Source: Candidatus Helarchaeota archaeon | GTDB lineage: Archaea; Asgardarchaeota; Lokiarchaeia; Helarchaeales; HEL-GB-A | DNA length: 29,970 bases | Reading direction: 5' to 3' | Assembly: GCA_016840125.1 (NCBI GenBank) | Contig: JAEOSY010000453.1 | Location: forward strand, 1-29,970 | Shown here: positions 17,275 to 24,899 of the stretch, one piece after another | Layout: every line of letters starts with the position of its first letter | How positions within the stretch are numbered: the stretch's first letter is position 1 | Translations under genes and position numbers: made by a program | Notes under the pieces: generated by a model | Database searches by the model: none | Told to the model about the DNA's origin: nothing | The model's input: the letters and a program-made list of their open reading frames with translations, nothing else

Positions 17275-17305
17275 AAAAAATAAAATAAATAAAAGGAGGA
17301 AAAAA
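17275..17305 (-). terminator. Candidate T-rich terminator after ThDP enzyme copy 2
   Basis: Read on the minus strand, several T runs (TTTTTTCCTCC, then TTTTATTTATTTTATTTTTT) follow the stop of the ThDP gene at 17341 by about 36 bases. Archaeal intrinsic terminators are mainly such oligo-T tracts without a stable hairpin. This lies within the largest gene-free stretch (17145-17340), which should also hold the promoter of the histidine kinase; ATAT-rich candidates occur near 17200 and 17260. Confidence 0.4.
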
Positions 17306-17340
17306 TGAGGGGGAATTGTATTTTTGATAAGCCAAGTTTA

Positions 17341-19041
17341 TTACAAGCGGGATAGTCCAAGCTTAGAAATATCATGGCTAGTCCACTTAGTAACCACATC
17401 CAGTACAGCGGGTTGGTTGCTTTTTCGTGCCCGTTCAAGAGCGGGAGCAAGCTCGTTGGGCTCAGTGATGCGTTCACCATAGCAGCCGAAGGCTTTAGCG
17501 ATGTCTGCGAATTTGGTATCAGGAAGAGAAGTGTCAATAAATCGCTTCTTAAAGTGATATTTTTGCCCAGTTTTAATCTGACCCCATGCACTGTTATTAG
17601 AGACGACGACAATAAAAGCGAGGTTGAGACGCTTTGCAGTTTCCAATTCTTGAATATTCATCATTACACTACCGTCCCCGCTTATGGTACATACTTGTCT
17701 GTCGGGTGCAGCTAGTTTCGCGCCAATGGCGTAAGGGATACTGGTACCTAGATGACCTTGTCCAACGCTTTGTAAAAGTTTCCGAGGCTTATCATTTTGA
17801 ACAAGTTCAAGTGAATATAAACTAATGTCTCCGCCATCAATGATTAGAATGGCATCATCATCGAGAAATTTATTCACTTCATTGACGAGGCGTTCTTGGC
17901 GGATGGGCACATTATCGCTGTTCATAAATTTCTGTTTTCCTTCCCAAAATTTCGTGCGTGCTTGCATTAATTCAGTAAGCCAAGGACTTTCTATCGTTGG
18001 AAGTTCCTTCTCCTTGATGCGGGAGAGCATTTGCTGAAGGAATAATTTACAATCGCCAAGAATCCCTAAGGAAATGGGGCGGTTCTTGCCAATCTCGGCG
18101 GGATCAATGTCAACTTGGATTAAGTGCTTTTCTTCAGGCCAGATGGGTGATTTCCCGTAGCCTAGCGAGATCGCAAACCGGGTTCCTAAGGCAAGGATGA
18201 GGTCACTCTCATTTATCGCCCGTACTGTATGGCTGGAGAAGATTCCAATGCCAACATAAGTTGTAGAATCCTTATGTATAGCCGATGTCCCCATTACAGT
18301 CCCTATGACTGGAACTTTAAGATATTCAACAAATTCGTGGAAAATCGCCTCTGCCCCAGCATGGACTACACCTCCGCCGCAAATAACGACTGGCTTCTCC
18401 GCATTAAGTAGAGCAGTCACAGTTTGGTCTACTAGTGCAGGATCTGCCGCGGGGTTGTTAAGAGGTCTATAAGAGGAGGGTTCTCCACATATTATTTCAT
18501 CCTCCACAGGTTTGCCCAATACATCTGCGGGAATATCCAAGTGGACAGGGCGTGGTCTTCCAAGGGTGGCTTCCCGAATTGCCTTTTGCACATATTCCGG
18601 AATGCGCTCAGTCTTCAGGATCTGACTTTGAAATTTAGTAATAGGTTTAAATAAAGCGATCTGATCGAGATCTCCTTGAACCGCACCTATATCGATCTGG
18701 CGGCTGATCACCTGAGGAGTGATCACTAGGACAGGCCAGCTATCAGAGTAAGCGGTCGCAACGCCTGGCACCATATGTGTTGCACCTGGTCCGACTGTTC
18801 CCATGCATACCCCAATCTTCCCAGTGACTCTTGCCCACGCATCCGCAGCATGGGCAGCTGCCTGTTCGTGACGCATCATGATCGTATCAATACCTTGCTC
18901 TCTACCCCACTGGTAAACAGCATCGTATATTGGTAGTAACTGTCCGCCTGGAATACCGAAGATGAAGCGGACTTCTTCATTAACTAACGCCTCAACGAGG
19001 AGATCGCCTCCAGTCTTGGCTTTTTTTTTCTTTTCTGCCAT
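17341..19041 (-). CDS. ThDP-dependent enzyme, acetolactate synthase/2-hydroxyacyl lyase type (copy 2)
   Basis: A 566-residue close paralogue of the ThDP enzyme at 10997-12706. Long shared segments include HEQAAAHAADAWAR (activating Glu59), CMGTVGPGATH, GDLDQ, GHLGTSIPYAIGAKLAAPDR and MMNIQELETAKR. The C-terminal motif is GDGSVMMN through NNSAWG, followed by QIKTGQ rather than the AHAS MVRQWQ. The two copies may have different keto-acid substrates or may be alternatives expressed under different conditions. ATG at 19041 aligns with the start of copy 1; a TTG four codons upstream is also open. Its N-terminus is lysine-rich (AEKKKKAK). No small regulatory subunit is adjacent. It lies downstream of the HAD and repeat-protein pair, with a gap of about 38 bases. 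Confidence 0.85.
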   Translation of the reverse strand: MAEKKKKAKTGGDLLVEALVNEEVRFIFGIPGGQLLPIYDAVYQWGREQGIDTIMMRHEQAAAHAADAWARVTGKIGVCMGTVGPGATHMVPGVATAYSDSWPVLVITPQVISRQIDIGAVQGDLDQIALFKPITKFQSQILKTERIPEYVQKAIREATLGRPRPVHLDIPADVLGKPVEDEIICGEPSSYRPLNNPAADPALVDQTVTALLNAEKPVVICGGGVVHAGAEAIFHEFVEYLKVPVIGTVMGTSAIHKDSTTYVGIGIFSSHTVRAINESDLILALGTRFAISLGYGKSPIWPEEKHLIQVDIDPAEIGKNRPISLGILGDCKLFLQQMLSRIKEKELPTIESPWLTELMQARTKFWEGKQKFMNSDNVPIRQERLVNEVNKFLDDDAILIIDGGDISLYSLELVQNDKPRKLLQSVGQGHLGTSIPYAIGAKLAAPDRQVCTISGDGSVMMNIQELETAKRLNLAFIVVVSNNSAWGQIKTGQKYHFKKRFIDTSLPDTKFADIAKAFGCYGERITEPNELAPALERARKSNQPAVLDVVTKWTSHDISKLGLSRL

Positions 19042-19079
19042 AAAAAACACCAATTTACTTAGGTTAATTTAGATTTGTT

Positions 19080-19802
19080 TTATAATTCATCAATTACAAT
19101 AAGAATTTCTTCGAACTTATTGATCTTTCGATCAGGTTTTATGTTTAATTGTGCATGATGGGGAAGGTATTCATAGCCACGATAAGCGTGAATGGTCTTC
19201 ATGCCCAGCTTAACGGCGGGTGCAATGTCTGCGTGAATATCATCGCCCACCATCGCTAATTCATTGAAGTTAGCGTTCATTGCAGCTTTGAACTCTTGAA
19301 AGGCGGGGAATCGTGGCTTTCGAGCCTTCCAATATACAAAATCGAAATATTTATCAATTTGTTGATTTTTGAGAATGGCATCAGTCACAAGTTGGCTGGC
19401 GTTTGTTATGAGCGCCAATTTATATTTTTTTGAAAGCTGTTCTAATGTGTTCTGCGCATTGGGAAAGAGTTTCCAAGCGTCTATTTCCACCGAGTGATAT
19501 ATATGAATGCACTTTATGAATTGTTCAGCTGTTAACTTGATTTCTCGTTTGGAAAAGGTATCTCGGAGGATTTCTTCGGTAAAATATTGTTGATCTCTAG
19601 TAACAGTCAGGGCAAAGTATTTGTTTCGGATTCGACGTAGGGTTCGTTTCAGCCGTTTTGGGTCATAGGTGATGCCAAGATCAGTTAAGTAATCCATAAC
19701 TTTCGCGAAACCAGCATCAAAATGGACGAACCATTTGCCCAAAGTAAAATTTTCGAGGTAGACGATGGTAAATTGGAGGTCGAACGCAATTCCTTTTATC
19801 AT
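19080..19802 (-). CDS. HAD-superfamily hydrolase fold with altered motif I
   Basis: About 240 residues with the HAD core and a helical cap. Motif I reads FDLQFT: nucleophile Asp8 is present, but the position two residues later, the general acid/base Asp in phosphatases, is Gln10. Motif II is LITNAS, motif III a Lys in the ARKPRFP region, and motif IV MVGDDIHADI. The Gln argues against a standard phosphatase; dehalogenase-type members also lack that second Asp. The start at 19802 (MIKGIAF) begins exactly at the first strand and lies one base after the stop of the repeat protein. A start at 19832 would overlap it by 29 bases. The two genes are therefore likely translated as a pair. The substrate is unknown. 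Confidence 0.85.
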   Translation of the reverse strand: MIKGIAFDLQFTIVYLENFTLGKWFVHFDAGFAKVMDYLTDLGITYDPKRLKRTLRRIRNKYFALTVTRDQQYFTEEILRDTFSKREIKLTAEQFIKCIHIYHSVEIDAWKLFPNAQNTLEQLSKKYKLALITNASQLVTDAILKNQQIDKYFDFVYWKARKPRFPAFQEFKAAMNANFNELAMVGDDIHADIAPAVKLGMKTIHAYRGYEYLPHHAQLNIKPDRKINKFEEILIVIDEL

Positions 19803-19803
19803 T

Positions 19804-20322
19804 TTACTCAGATTTGGGGATGCTGTGCACAATTAGAGAGACTATCGATTGGAGATTATAAGTAAAATTATTTATATGCTCTTCCTTCGCACCACTCTTC
19901 TTCATCGGTCGAGATATTTTCTTAGTTTTGAGAAAATTGTCGGTAATCAGCTTATTTCGATCAATCATGCTAGAGGTTAGTTTATTTCTCTCAATCATAC
20001 TATCGACTAACTTGTTTCTATCAATCATACTGGATACCAGTTTATTTCGATCAATCATACTAGTAATCAAATCGTTCCCTTCAATCATTTTATCACTGAG
20101 CTCATTCTGTTGAATAACATCGCTAATTAGTTTATTCCGGTCAATCATGCTTTTAATAACCTTATTTCGCTCAATCATTTTGTTGACAAGCTCATTCTGC
20201 ATAATGGCTTTATCAACAATTGCAGTAACCAACTCCGTTATTGTCCGAACCGTTTTATTTATTTGGTCCTTATTTAACTGAGAATTTTTCAACTCTTTTA
20301 CGATTTTGTTCCGATCAATCAT
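19804..20322 (-). CDS. Decapeptide-repeat protein
   Basis: A 172-residue protein whose middle (about residues 38-125) is a run of ten-residue repeats with consensus M-I-[DE]-R-N-K-L-[IV]-x-S. Several copies are nearly identical (MIDRNKLVSS, MIDRNKLVDS, MIERNKLTSS, MIDRNKLITD), and others are drifted (VIQQNELSDK, MIEGNDLITS). Hydrophobic Ile and Leu recur every five residues, which is not a heptad coiled coil. The spacing resembles a pentapeptide-repeat solenoid, although the small residue usual two places before the central Leu is Asn or Ser here. A single MIDRNK also begins the protein. The C-terminal tail is basic, then hydrophobic. ATG at 20322 has GAGATG upstream. It forms a coupled pair with the HAD-like gene. 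The family is not recognised. Confidence 0.8.
   Translation of the reverse strand: MIDRNKIVKELKNSQLNKDQINKTVRTITELVTAIVDKAIMQNELVNKMIERNKVIKSMIDRNKLISDVIQQNELSDKMIEGNDLITSMIDRNKLVSSMIDRNKLVDSMIERNKLTSSMIDRNKLITDNFLKTKKISRPMKKSGAKEEHINNFTYNLQSIVSLIVHSIPKSE
19951..20210. repeat. 30-bp tandem repeat array inside the decapeptide-repeat gene
   Basis: About nine units in exact 30-base phase. TCAATCAT (plus strand) begins at 19961, 19991, 20021, 20051, 20081, 20141 and 20171, with altered copies at 20111 and 20201. The ten-base blocks between them are related (TTTATTTC-like) or free. Each unit encodes ten residues on the minus strand. Phase is kept without any indel. Confidence 0.9.
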
Positions 20323-20508
20323 TTCAATACATCTCAAGAATTCTTAGAGATTCTTCAGGCAATTAAAAAATGTTGTAATTGACATCCTAATTGATTTTTA
20401 AAAAGATTGTGTGGGAATTTGATATATTCTCTTTTCGTGTTCATATTTCGATGTATATCTTCAAGAGTAAATCTTGCACATGGGATTTTTTTTACCTTTC
20501 AATTATAA

Positions 20509-21585
20509 TCAATTTTGTTCAAAAACTCTCTGAATCAGCGTCCTCGTAGGTTTAAAAACCTCCATTTCGCCTATCCAATGTTGTAAGACCTCTTTGAAGA
20601 AGTTCTGGAACTCTTCAGCAAAGGATCTCAGCTTATACTCCAGAAACGAGCTTTCTTCCTTGAGAATGAGAACAAACATAGCAGACGCTCCTTGCTCAAC
20701 CATAATTTTCACGCTTTGATAGTCAATGAGATGTAGACTTTCCGTGGTCTTTACCATCTCAGAAAGGAGAAGTTGGATGCCTGAGAATCCCCCAGCTATT
20801 AGATCCGAATCCTCTAAGGGTATTTGCTGTTCAAAAGAGAAAGCGTATATACATACTCCGTTCGGGGAGATTACAAATATTTCTCGCATCTTATCTTTCC
20901 ACTGAAGATCTGTGAAGGTTGAATAGGCCGCAAATCCATATCCAATTGATATCAATCCCATTATCGCAAATATTCTTGCAAATATACCATTATAACCAAA
21001 AAACAACGAATTAAAAGCACGATTTCTAAAAACAAGCCCAGATGCAGCCAAAAAAAAACCAAACATCGCAAAGTACATCCTGTGCCTTAAAGATCCAAAT
21101 GTGGGTTTAATAAAAGCGAAATAAAGTAATGGAATTAGGGGTAATAAAATTATAGGTCCTCCAATTAATTGATATGTTGCCAAATCGTCACCTACACCCA
21201 CCACACCAGTCTCCATAAACATCCCGATAATTACGACGGCAACTCCTGTACAAGTTGTGATAAATTTTGTTTTTCTAAGACTTAATTCACAGAGGAAAGC
21301 TACGAACACGACACTTGAAAAGAGTAATACAAATTCAAATTTAGGAAAAAATTCACCTGCCAAAAATTCAATTTCAAAGATACTAAGGAAAATTCTCTGA
21401 CTCGAGAGCAAATAAGATACCCCCCAAGCTAAAAAAGCAAGGGCGACTCCTAAGAACGGTAAAAGTTCTCGACTTGTTTTTCTCACCTTCATGAATTTTT
21501 TTAAAAAATAGAAACAGAGCAAAAATCCACAAATTGACAAGATTAGTTCTAATTGAGCTTCGTATATAAGTTCAACATCTCCCAC
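20509..21585 (-). CDS. Multi-span membrane protein with C-terminal longin/roadblock-like domain
   Basis: A 358-residue protein. About seven hydrophobic helices fill residues 10-225, as in 7TM sensor modules. A soluble domain follows (about 232-345): MREIFVISPNGVCIYAFSF (two strands with a turn), a long helix-containing middle (DLIAGGFSGIQLLLSEMVKTTES), then IDYQSVKIMVEQG, AMFVLILKEES and a final helix (YKLRSFAEEFQNFFKEVL). This order suits the longin/roadblock fold, which in eukaryotes and Asgard archaea regulates small GTPases. The assignment is from pattern only. The GTG at 21585 has GAGGTG upstream, and an AT-rich TATA-like region precedes that, so it probably has its own promoter although it lies downstream of the ThDP operon. 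Confidence 0.6.
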   Translation of the reverse strand: MGDVELIYEAQLELILSICGFLLCFYFLKKFMKVRKTSRELLPFLGVALAFLAWGVSYLLSSQRIFLSIFEIEFLAGEFFPKFEFVLLFSSVVFVAFLCELSLRKTKFITTCTGVAVVIIGMFMETGVVGVGDDLATYQLIGGPIILLPLIPLLYFAFIKPTFGSLRHRMYFAMFGFFLAASGLVFRNRAFNSLFFGYNGIFARIFAIMGLISIGYGFAAYSTFTDLQWKDKMREIFVISPNGVCIYAFSFEQQIPLEDSDLIAGGFSGIQLLLSEMVKTTESLHLIDYQSVKIMVEQGASAMFVLILKEESSFLEYKLRSFAEEFQNFFKEVLQHWIGEMEVFKPTRTLIQRVFEQN

Positions 21586-21718
21586 TTTCTTTCACACCTC
21601 GATATAATAAATATAGTAATATAACAATTTATTTAAAAATATGAAGTATGAACTACTAAAAAATGAGCAGACGAATCCAAATGGTTCCTAGTTTGTAGTT
21701 CAGGGTTGATTTTAGATT

Positions 21719-23434
21719 TTAGTAGTAATTTCTAGGCAATATTGCTTTCTTATCGGTTCGTACATCAATCAACTTTAATCCCTCTTTCGGAATCATTTTT
21801 TGTAGGGTTGGGTCCAAGTCTTTCAGTTTCTCAACGACTGTACCTTTACCTCCAAAGACCTCTGCGATTTCTGCGAAGTTCGTTGTGGGGCGGTCGGTTT
21901 CGTAGAGTCGCCAATTATAGATGAGAGCTTGCCCCAGCTTGACATATCCAAGAGAAGAATTATTTAGAACCACAATCGTACAATCGATTTGATATTTCTG
22001 GAGGGTCTCTAATTCAGCGAGCCCACCGTTCATGAGTCCTCCATCCCCAGTGAGAAGCACAAGCTTTGGTATATCTTTTTTATACAACGTCTTGAGTCCG
22101 AAAGCAGTTCCGATCAATGCACCCACTCCGAAGCCTGTTGGTCCAACGCCGCGCGGTGTGATGATCTTCCTACCAATCGACTTTACTGGGAAATAGGGAC
22201 CGATCCACCTTGCACTCGCACTTGCGTCTGTAACTAAATAATCGTCTTTGTCTAAAGCGTCAGAGATAGCTTTAACAACGCGTTCTGGTCTAATGGGCTC
22301 TGCATTCATCCAAGGTTCATCATCCATCTGGCGGTAGGATATATGGTTCTTCTTTAACCACTCAATATTGTTTATACGCAGCTCTAAAATTTCCTCTGAA
22401 GGGGGTTCCAATTGTAGTTGGGAGAAGATTCTAGATAAAATAGTCTTGGGATCACCCACAAGTCCCAGGGAATCGTAATTGAGACCGATGTTGGAGTAGC
22501 TGGCATCGATGTGAATGGTTTTTTTACTCTTTTGAGGATATTTGAAGTAAGCAGTGTCGTCTTCCGTTAGCCTGTTGCCCACGAAGATCACCAGATCGGC
22601 TCGTTTTCGCATGAATTGGTGATTAGGGCGAAGGCCGAACAGTCCAACAATTCCGAAATACAATTTATCACTATATGGTCTCGACTGCATTATACCTTTT
22701 CCTGCAATGGTTGAAAATACGGGCGCTTGTAACAGAGTGCTTAGTTGGGCGACTTCTTCGAATGCACCTGAATTGACGGCGCCTTCGCCTGTGAAAAAGC
22801 AGGGCTGTTTCGCATTTATTATTATGTTAATCGCTCTCTGGACATCATCACTACAGGGTATCGCTGGGCAGGTTTCTATCTGCTCGGTCGTATGGGATGA
22901 TGGGAGAAATTCTTTGAGAGGAACCTCTGATTCTGCAAGAACATCTTGTGGAATGATAAGTGCAACTGGTCCCGTCTTGCCATTCATTGCCTGATTTATA
23001 GCAGAATTAATAAAGACAGGGGAATTACTGGGATTGTTCACCTTTTTAGCCCATTTAGTTATTGGTTTGAACGTTTCAATGAGATTGATATCATGTGCTA
23101 CGTTGTGTTGTTCATAATAAGTCCTCACCGCGCCAACTAAGCAAAGTATTGGTGATTCCGAGCCCATAGCTTCTACAAGTGCAACAGGTAGATTCATAGA
23201 TCCAGCGGCACCTGCATCGCAGACTCCCAAGGATCCGGTTACGCGAGCGTAGGCATCTGCTGCAAACCCGGCGGTACGTTCGTCATTGACCAGAACATGT
23301 TCTATACCCTCTGTACGAAATAGCGCATCATAAAGTTCCATACTATGCCCATCGGGAATACCAAAAATGTACTTAATACCTCTCTCTTTCAAATTCTGGA
23401 TTAATCCATAGCCTACAGAAACGAGTTCCGCCAT
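21719..23434 (-). CDS. ThDP-dependent decarboxylase/carboligase (third, divergent copy)
   Basis: A 571-residue three-domain ThDP enzyme, clearly more distant from the other two copies. The activating Glu52 lies in VNDERTAGFAADAYAR, and the PP domain motif is GDGGLMNGG through NNSSLGY. After the metal Asn it reads VKLGQ, not the AHAS MVRQWQ, so the substrate is probably not pyruvate/2-ketobutyrate in the biosynthetic sense. ATG at 23434 is chosen because GGAG lies at the right distance before it; ATG at 23446 is possible. It is the last gene of a probable operon with a UroD-type methyltransferase, a VOC protein and a TIM-barrel isomerase, 61-73 bases after the isomerase. That context suggests catabolism or synthesis of a small oxo-acid or sugar-like compound. 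Confidence 0.85.
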   Translation of the reverse strand: MAELVSVGYGLIQNLKERGIKYIFGIPDGHSMELYDALFRTEGIEHVLVNDERTAGFAADAYARVTGSLGVCDAGAAGSMNLPVALVEAMGSESPILCLVGAVRTYYEQHNVAHDINLIETFKPITKWAKKVNNPSNSPVFINSAINQAMNGKTGPVALIIPQDVLAESEVPLKEFLPSSHTTEQIETCPAIPCSDDVQRAINIIINAKQPCFFTGEGAVNSGAFEEVAQLSTLLQAPVFSTIAGKGIMQSRPYSDKLYFGIVGLFGLRPNHQFMRKRADLVIFVGNRLTEDDTAYFKYPQKSKKTIHIDASYSNIGLNYDSLGLVGDPKTILSRIFSQLQLEPPSEEILELRINNIEWLKKNHISYRQMDDEPWMNAEPIRPERVVKAISDALDKDDYLVTDASASARWIGPYFPVKSIGRKIITPRGVGPTGFGVGALIGTAFGLKTLYKKDIPKLVLLTGDGGLMNGGLAELETLQKYQIDCTIVVLNNSSLGYVKLGQALIYNWRLYETDRPTTNFAEIAEVFGGKGTVVEKLKDLDPTLQKMIPKEGLKLIDVRTDKKAILPRNYY

Positions 23435-23507
23435 CTTTATCTCCATCTTTTACTTGGTATAATTCAATTAGTTTTAATTAGAATTACTCCATAATTAAGA
23501 TTTATTT

Positions 23508-24353
23508 TTATAAGTTGGGGTAATGCTGTTTAATGCGTTGAAGCGATTTTTGAGCATCAGCCATACCCAATTCAAAAACGGTGGGTCCTTTGAAATTAGA
23601 CTTTTTAATTAATCCAATTAGATCCATTGGAAAGCTCCCATCGCCAATTGCAATATGGTCATTTGGTCGTCCATTAGCCATAAATTTTCCATCGTTCATA
23701 TGAAGCTCAATTACCCTATCTTTGTGCATTTCCCATAATTCATATACGGTTTCAGGTCCTGAATAACCGCAAATTTGATGTCCAAAGTCCAAACAAATTG
23801 AAAGATCGTATTTATCTATAATTTTACGTGCTGAAACAAATGGGAATTCGATATTCTCGGCAGCTAATAGGCGAGGTGAGATTTTTGTTTGCTCTAAGAT
23901 CTTTTCCACGCTGGTAGCGGCAAATCCATTAATTAAATGGATAATGGGTGCCTTAATTTTAGGGCTAAGATTGATTTTTGAAAACTCTGCAGCTAATGCA
24001 CCAGTCAGATGAATAACATATGCCAAAGGATCTAGGACTTCAGTTCGCTTGATTGAGTCCACAGCACATTGGATTGAGGCATCTCGAATAACCGTATTGG
24101 GACTTGCAAGTTCGATAGACCAGATAGGGAGGTGGACTGAATACGTTATACCCGTATCCTCTTTGATTGTGAGCAAATTCTTAATTATCCGTTTGGAAAG
24201 CGCCCCAGGCAGTACATAATGCAGATCCATAGAGATTTCAATATGTTTATATCCTGCATTTATCGCTCTCTCTACTAACAGGGGAAATTTGAGGTCTCGT
24301 AAATCAAATTCATTCAAAATATCGAATGAAATAGGAGTTATTCCAAATCTCAT
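23508..24353 (-). CDS. TIM-barrel sugar phosphate isomerase/epimerase family protein
   Basis: About 281 residues of the xylose-isomerase-like/AP endonuclease 2 TIM barrel. The strand-end motifs are visible in order: GITPISFD, HIEIS, YSVHLPIW, VIHLTGA, LAAENIEFPF, CLDFGHQ, IELHMNDG, HIAIGDG and TVFELGM. The Glu, Asp, His and Glu of the usual metal site are therefore present (AENIE, LDFGH, ELHMND, FELG). Members include hydroxypyruvate isomerase, inosose dehydratase and tagatose epimerase; I cannot choose between them. The ATG at 24353 begins right at the first strand (MRFGIT); a GTG at 24362 is also in frame. It lies 35 bases after the VOC gene, within the same operon. Confidence 0.85.
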   Translation of the reverse strand: MRFGITPISFDILNEFDLRDLKFPLLVERAINAGYKHIEISMDLHYVLPGALSKRIIKNLLTIKEDTGITYSVHLPIWSIELASPNTVIRDASIQCAVDSIKRTEVLDPLAYVIHLTGALAAEFSKINLSPKIKAPIIHLINGFAATSVEKILEQTKISPRLLAAENIEFPFVSARKIIDKYDLSICLDFGHQICGYSGPETVYELWEMHKDRVIELHMNDGKFMANGRPNDHIAIGDGSFPMDLIGLIKKSNFKGPTVFELGMADAQKSLQRIKQHYPNL

Positions 24354-24388
24354 AAAAATCACATTAAGACTTAAATTTTTAAGATTTC

Positions 24389-24865
24389 CTATTTTTTCTT
24401 TTTTTTCCGTTTGATAGGTCCCTGAATTTCTAACAGAATTCCCAATTGGTCTTCCGTATTGAGGTAGGCAAACATTCGAGAGCCGGGTATTCTACCTGAA
24501 AAAACTACTTCAATCCCGAGTTCTTTGAAATGCTTGAGATAGGATTCAATCTGTTTGACACTGCAGCTTACGTGATGAAATCCTTCCCTTCCGTGATCTA
24601 AAAACTCTTTGTAGATGTTTTCCCCTTCAATTAATTGAATAAGTTCTATTTGAAGGTTGAAGTACCGGCTAAAACCGAGTTTAATCTTAATCTCCGTGTC
24701 AGTTCCCCGATAAGTAACTGCTCCGGTCATAGGAGGCAGAAAGTTAAATTTCGGCATATTAAACACGTTTTCCATGATCTTTGCTTGCTTTTCAATGTCC
24801 TTGTAAACATAACCAAATTGATCTACTTTTAAACCTCGTAAGTTGAGTCCGGTAATATTTTCCAT
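24389..24865 (-). CDS. VOC-superfamily (glyoxalase/methylmalonyl-CoA epimerase-like) protein
   Basis: A 158-residue vicinal-oxygen-chelate protein with two beta-alpha-beta-beta-beta halves. The first half begins VDQFGYVYKDIEKQ, where the first metal ligand, usually His, is Gln16. The second has FHHVSCSV, and ILLEIQGP supplies the final Glu. Gln, His and Glu can all be metal ligands in methylmalonyl-CoA epimerase-type members, so a metal site is plausible. The C-terminus ends KRKKKKK, an unusual basic tail. The ATG at 24865 follows AAGGGA. Thirty-four bases separate it from the UroD-type gene. It may isomerise or cleave an oxo-acid intermediate made or used by its operon partners. Confidence 0.82.
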   Translation of the reverse strand: MENITGLNLRGLKVDQFGYVYKDIEKQAKIMENVFNMPKFNFLPPMTGAVTYRGTDTEIKIKLGFSRYFNLQIELIQLIEGENIYKEFLDHGREGFHHVSCSVKQIESYLKHFKELGIEVVFSGRIPGSRMFAYLNTEDQLGILLEIQGPIKRKKKKK

Positions 24866-24899
24866 TTTTTATCCCTTAATACATAAGATAAGTTCATTA

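Noticed and set aside
17291..17355. Plus-strand AAAAGGAGGAAAAA followed by ATG at 17305 and a 16-codon frame
   Set aside because: The site looks like a perfect ribosome binding site, but the frame runs into the minus-strand ThDP gene after twelve codons and the purine run is simply the complement of a T-rich terminator.
19951..20210. CRISPR array reading of the 30-bp repeats
   Set aside because: The units are directly adjacent with no unique spacers, are in phase with codons, and encode a continuous protein repeat.
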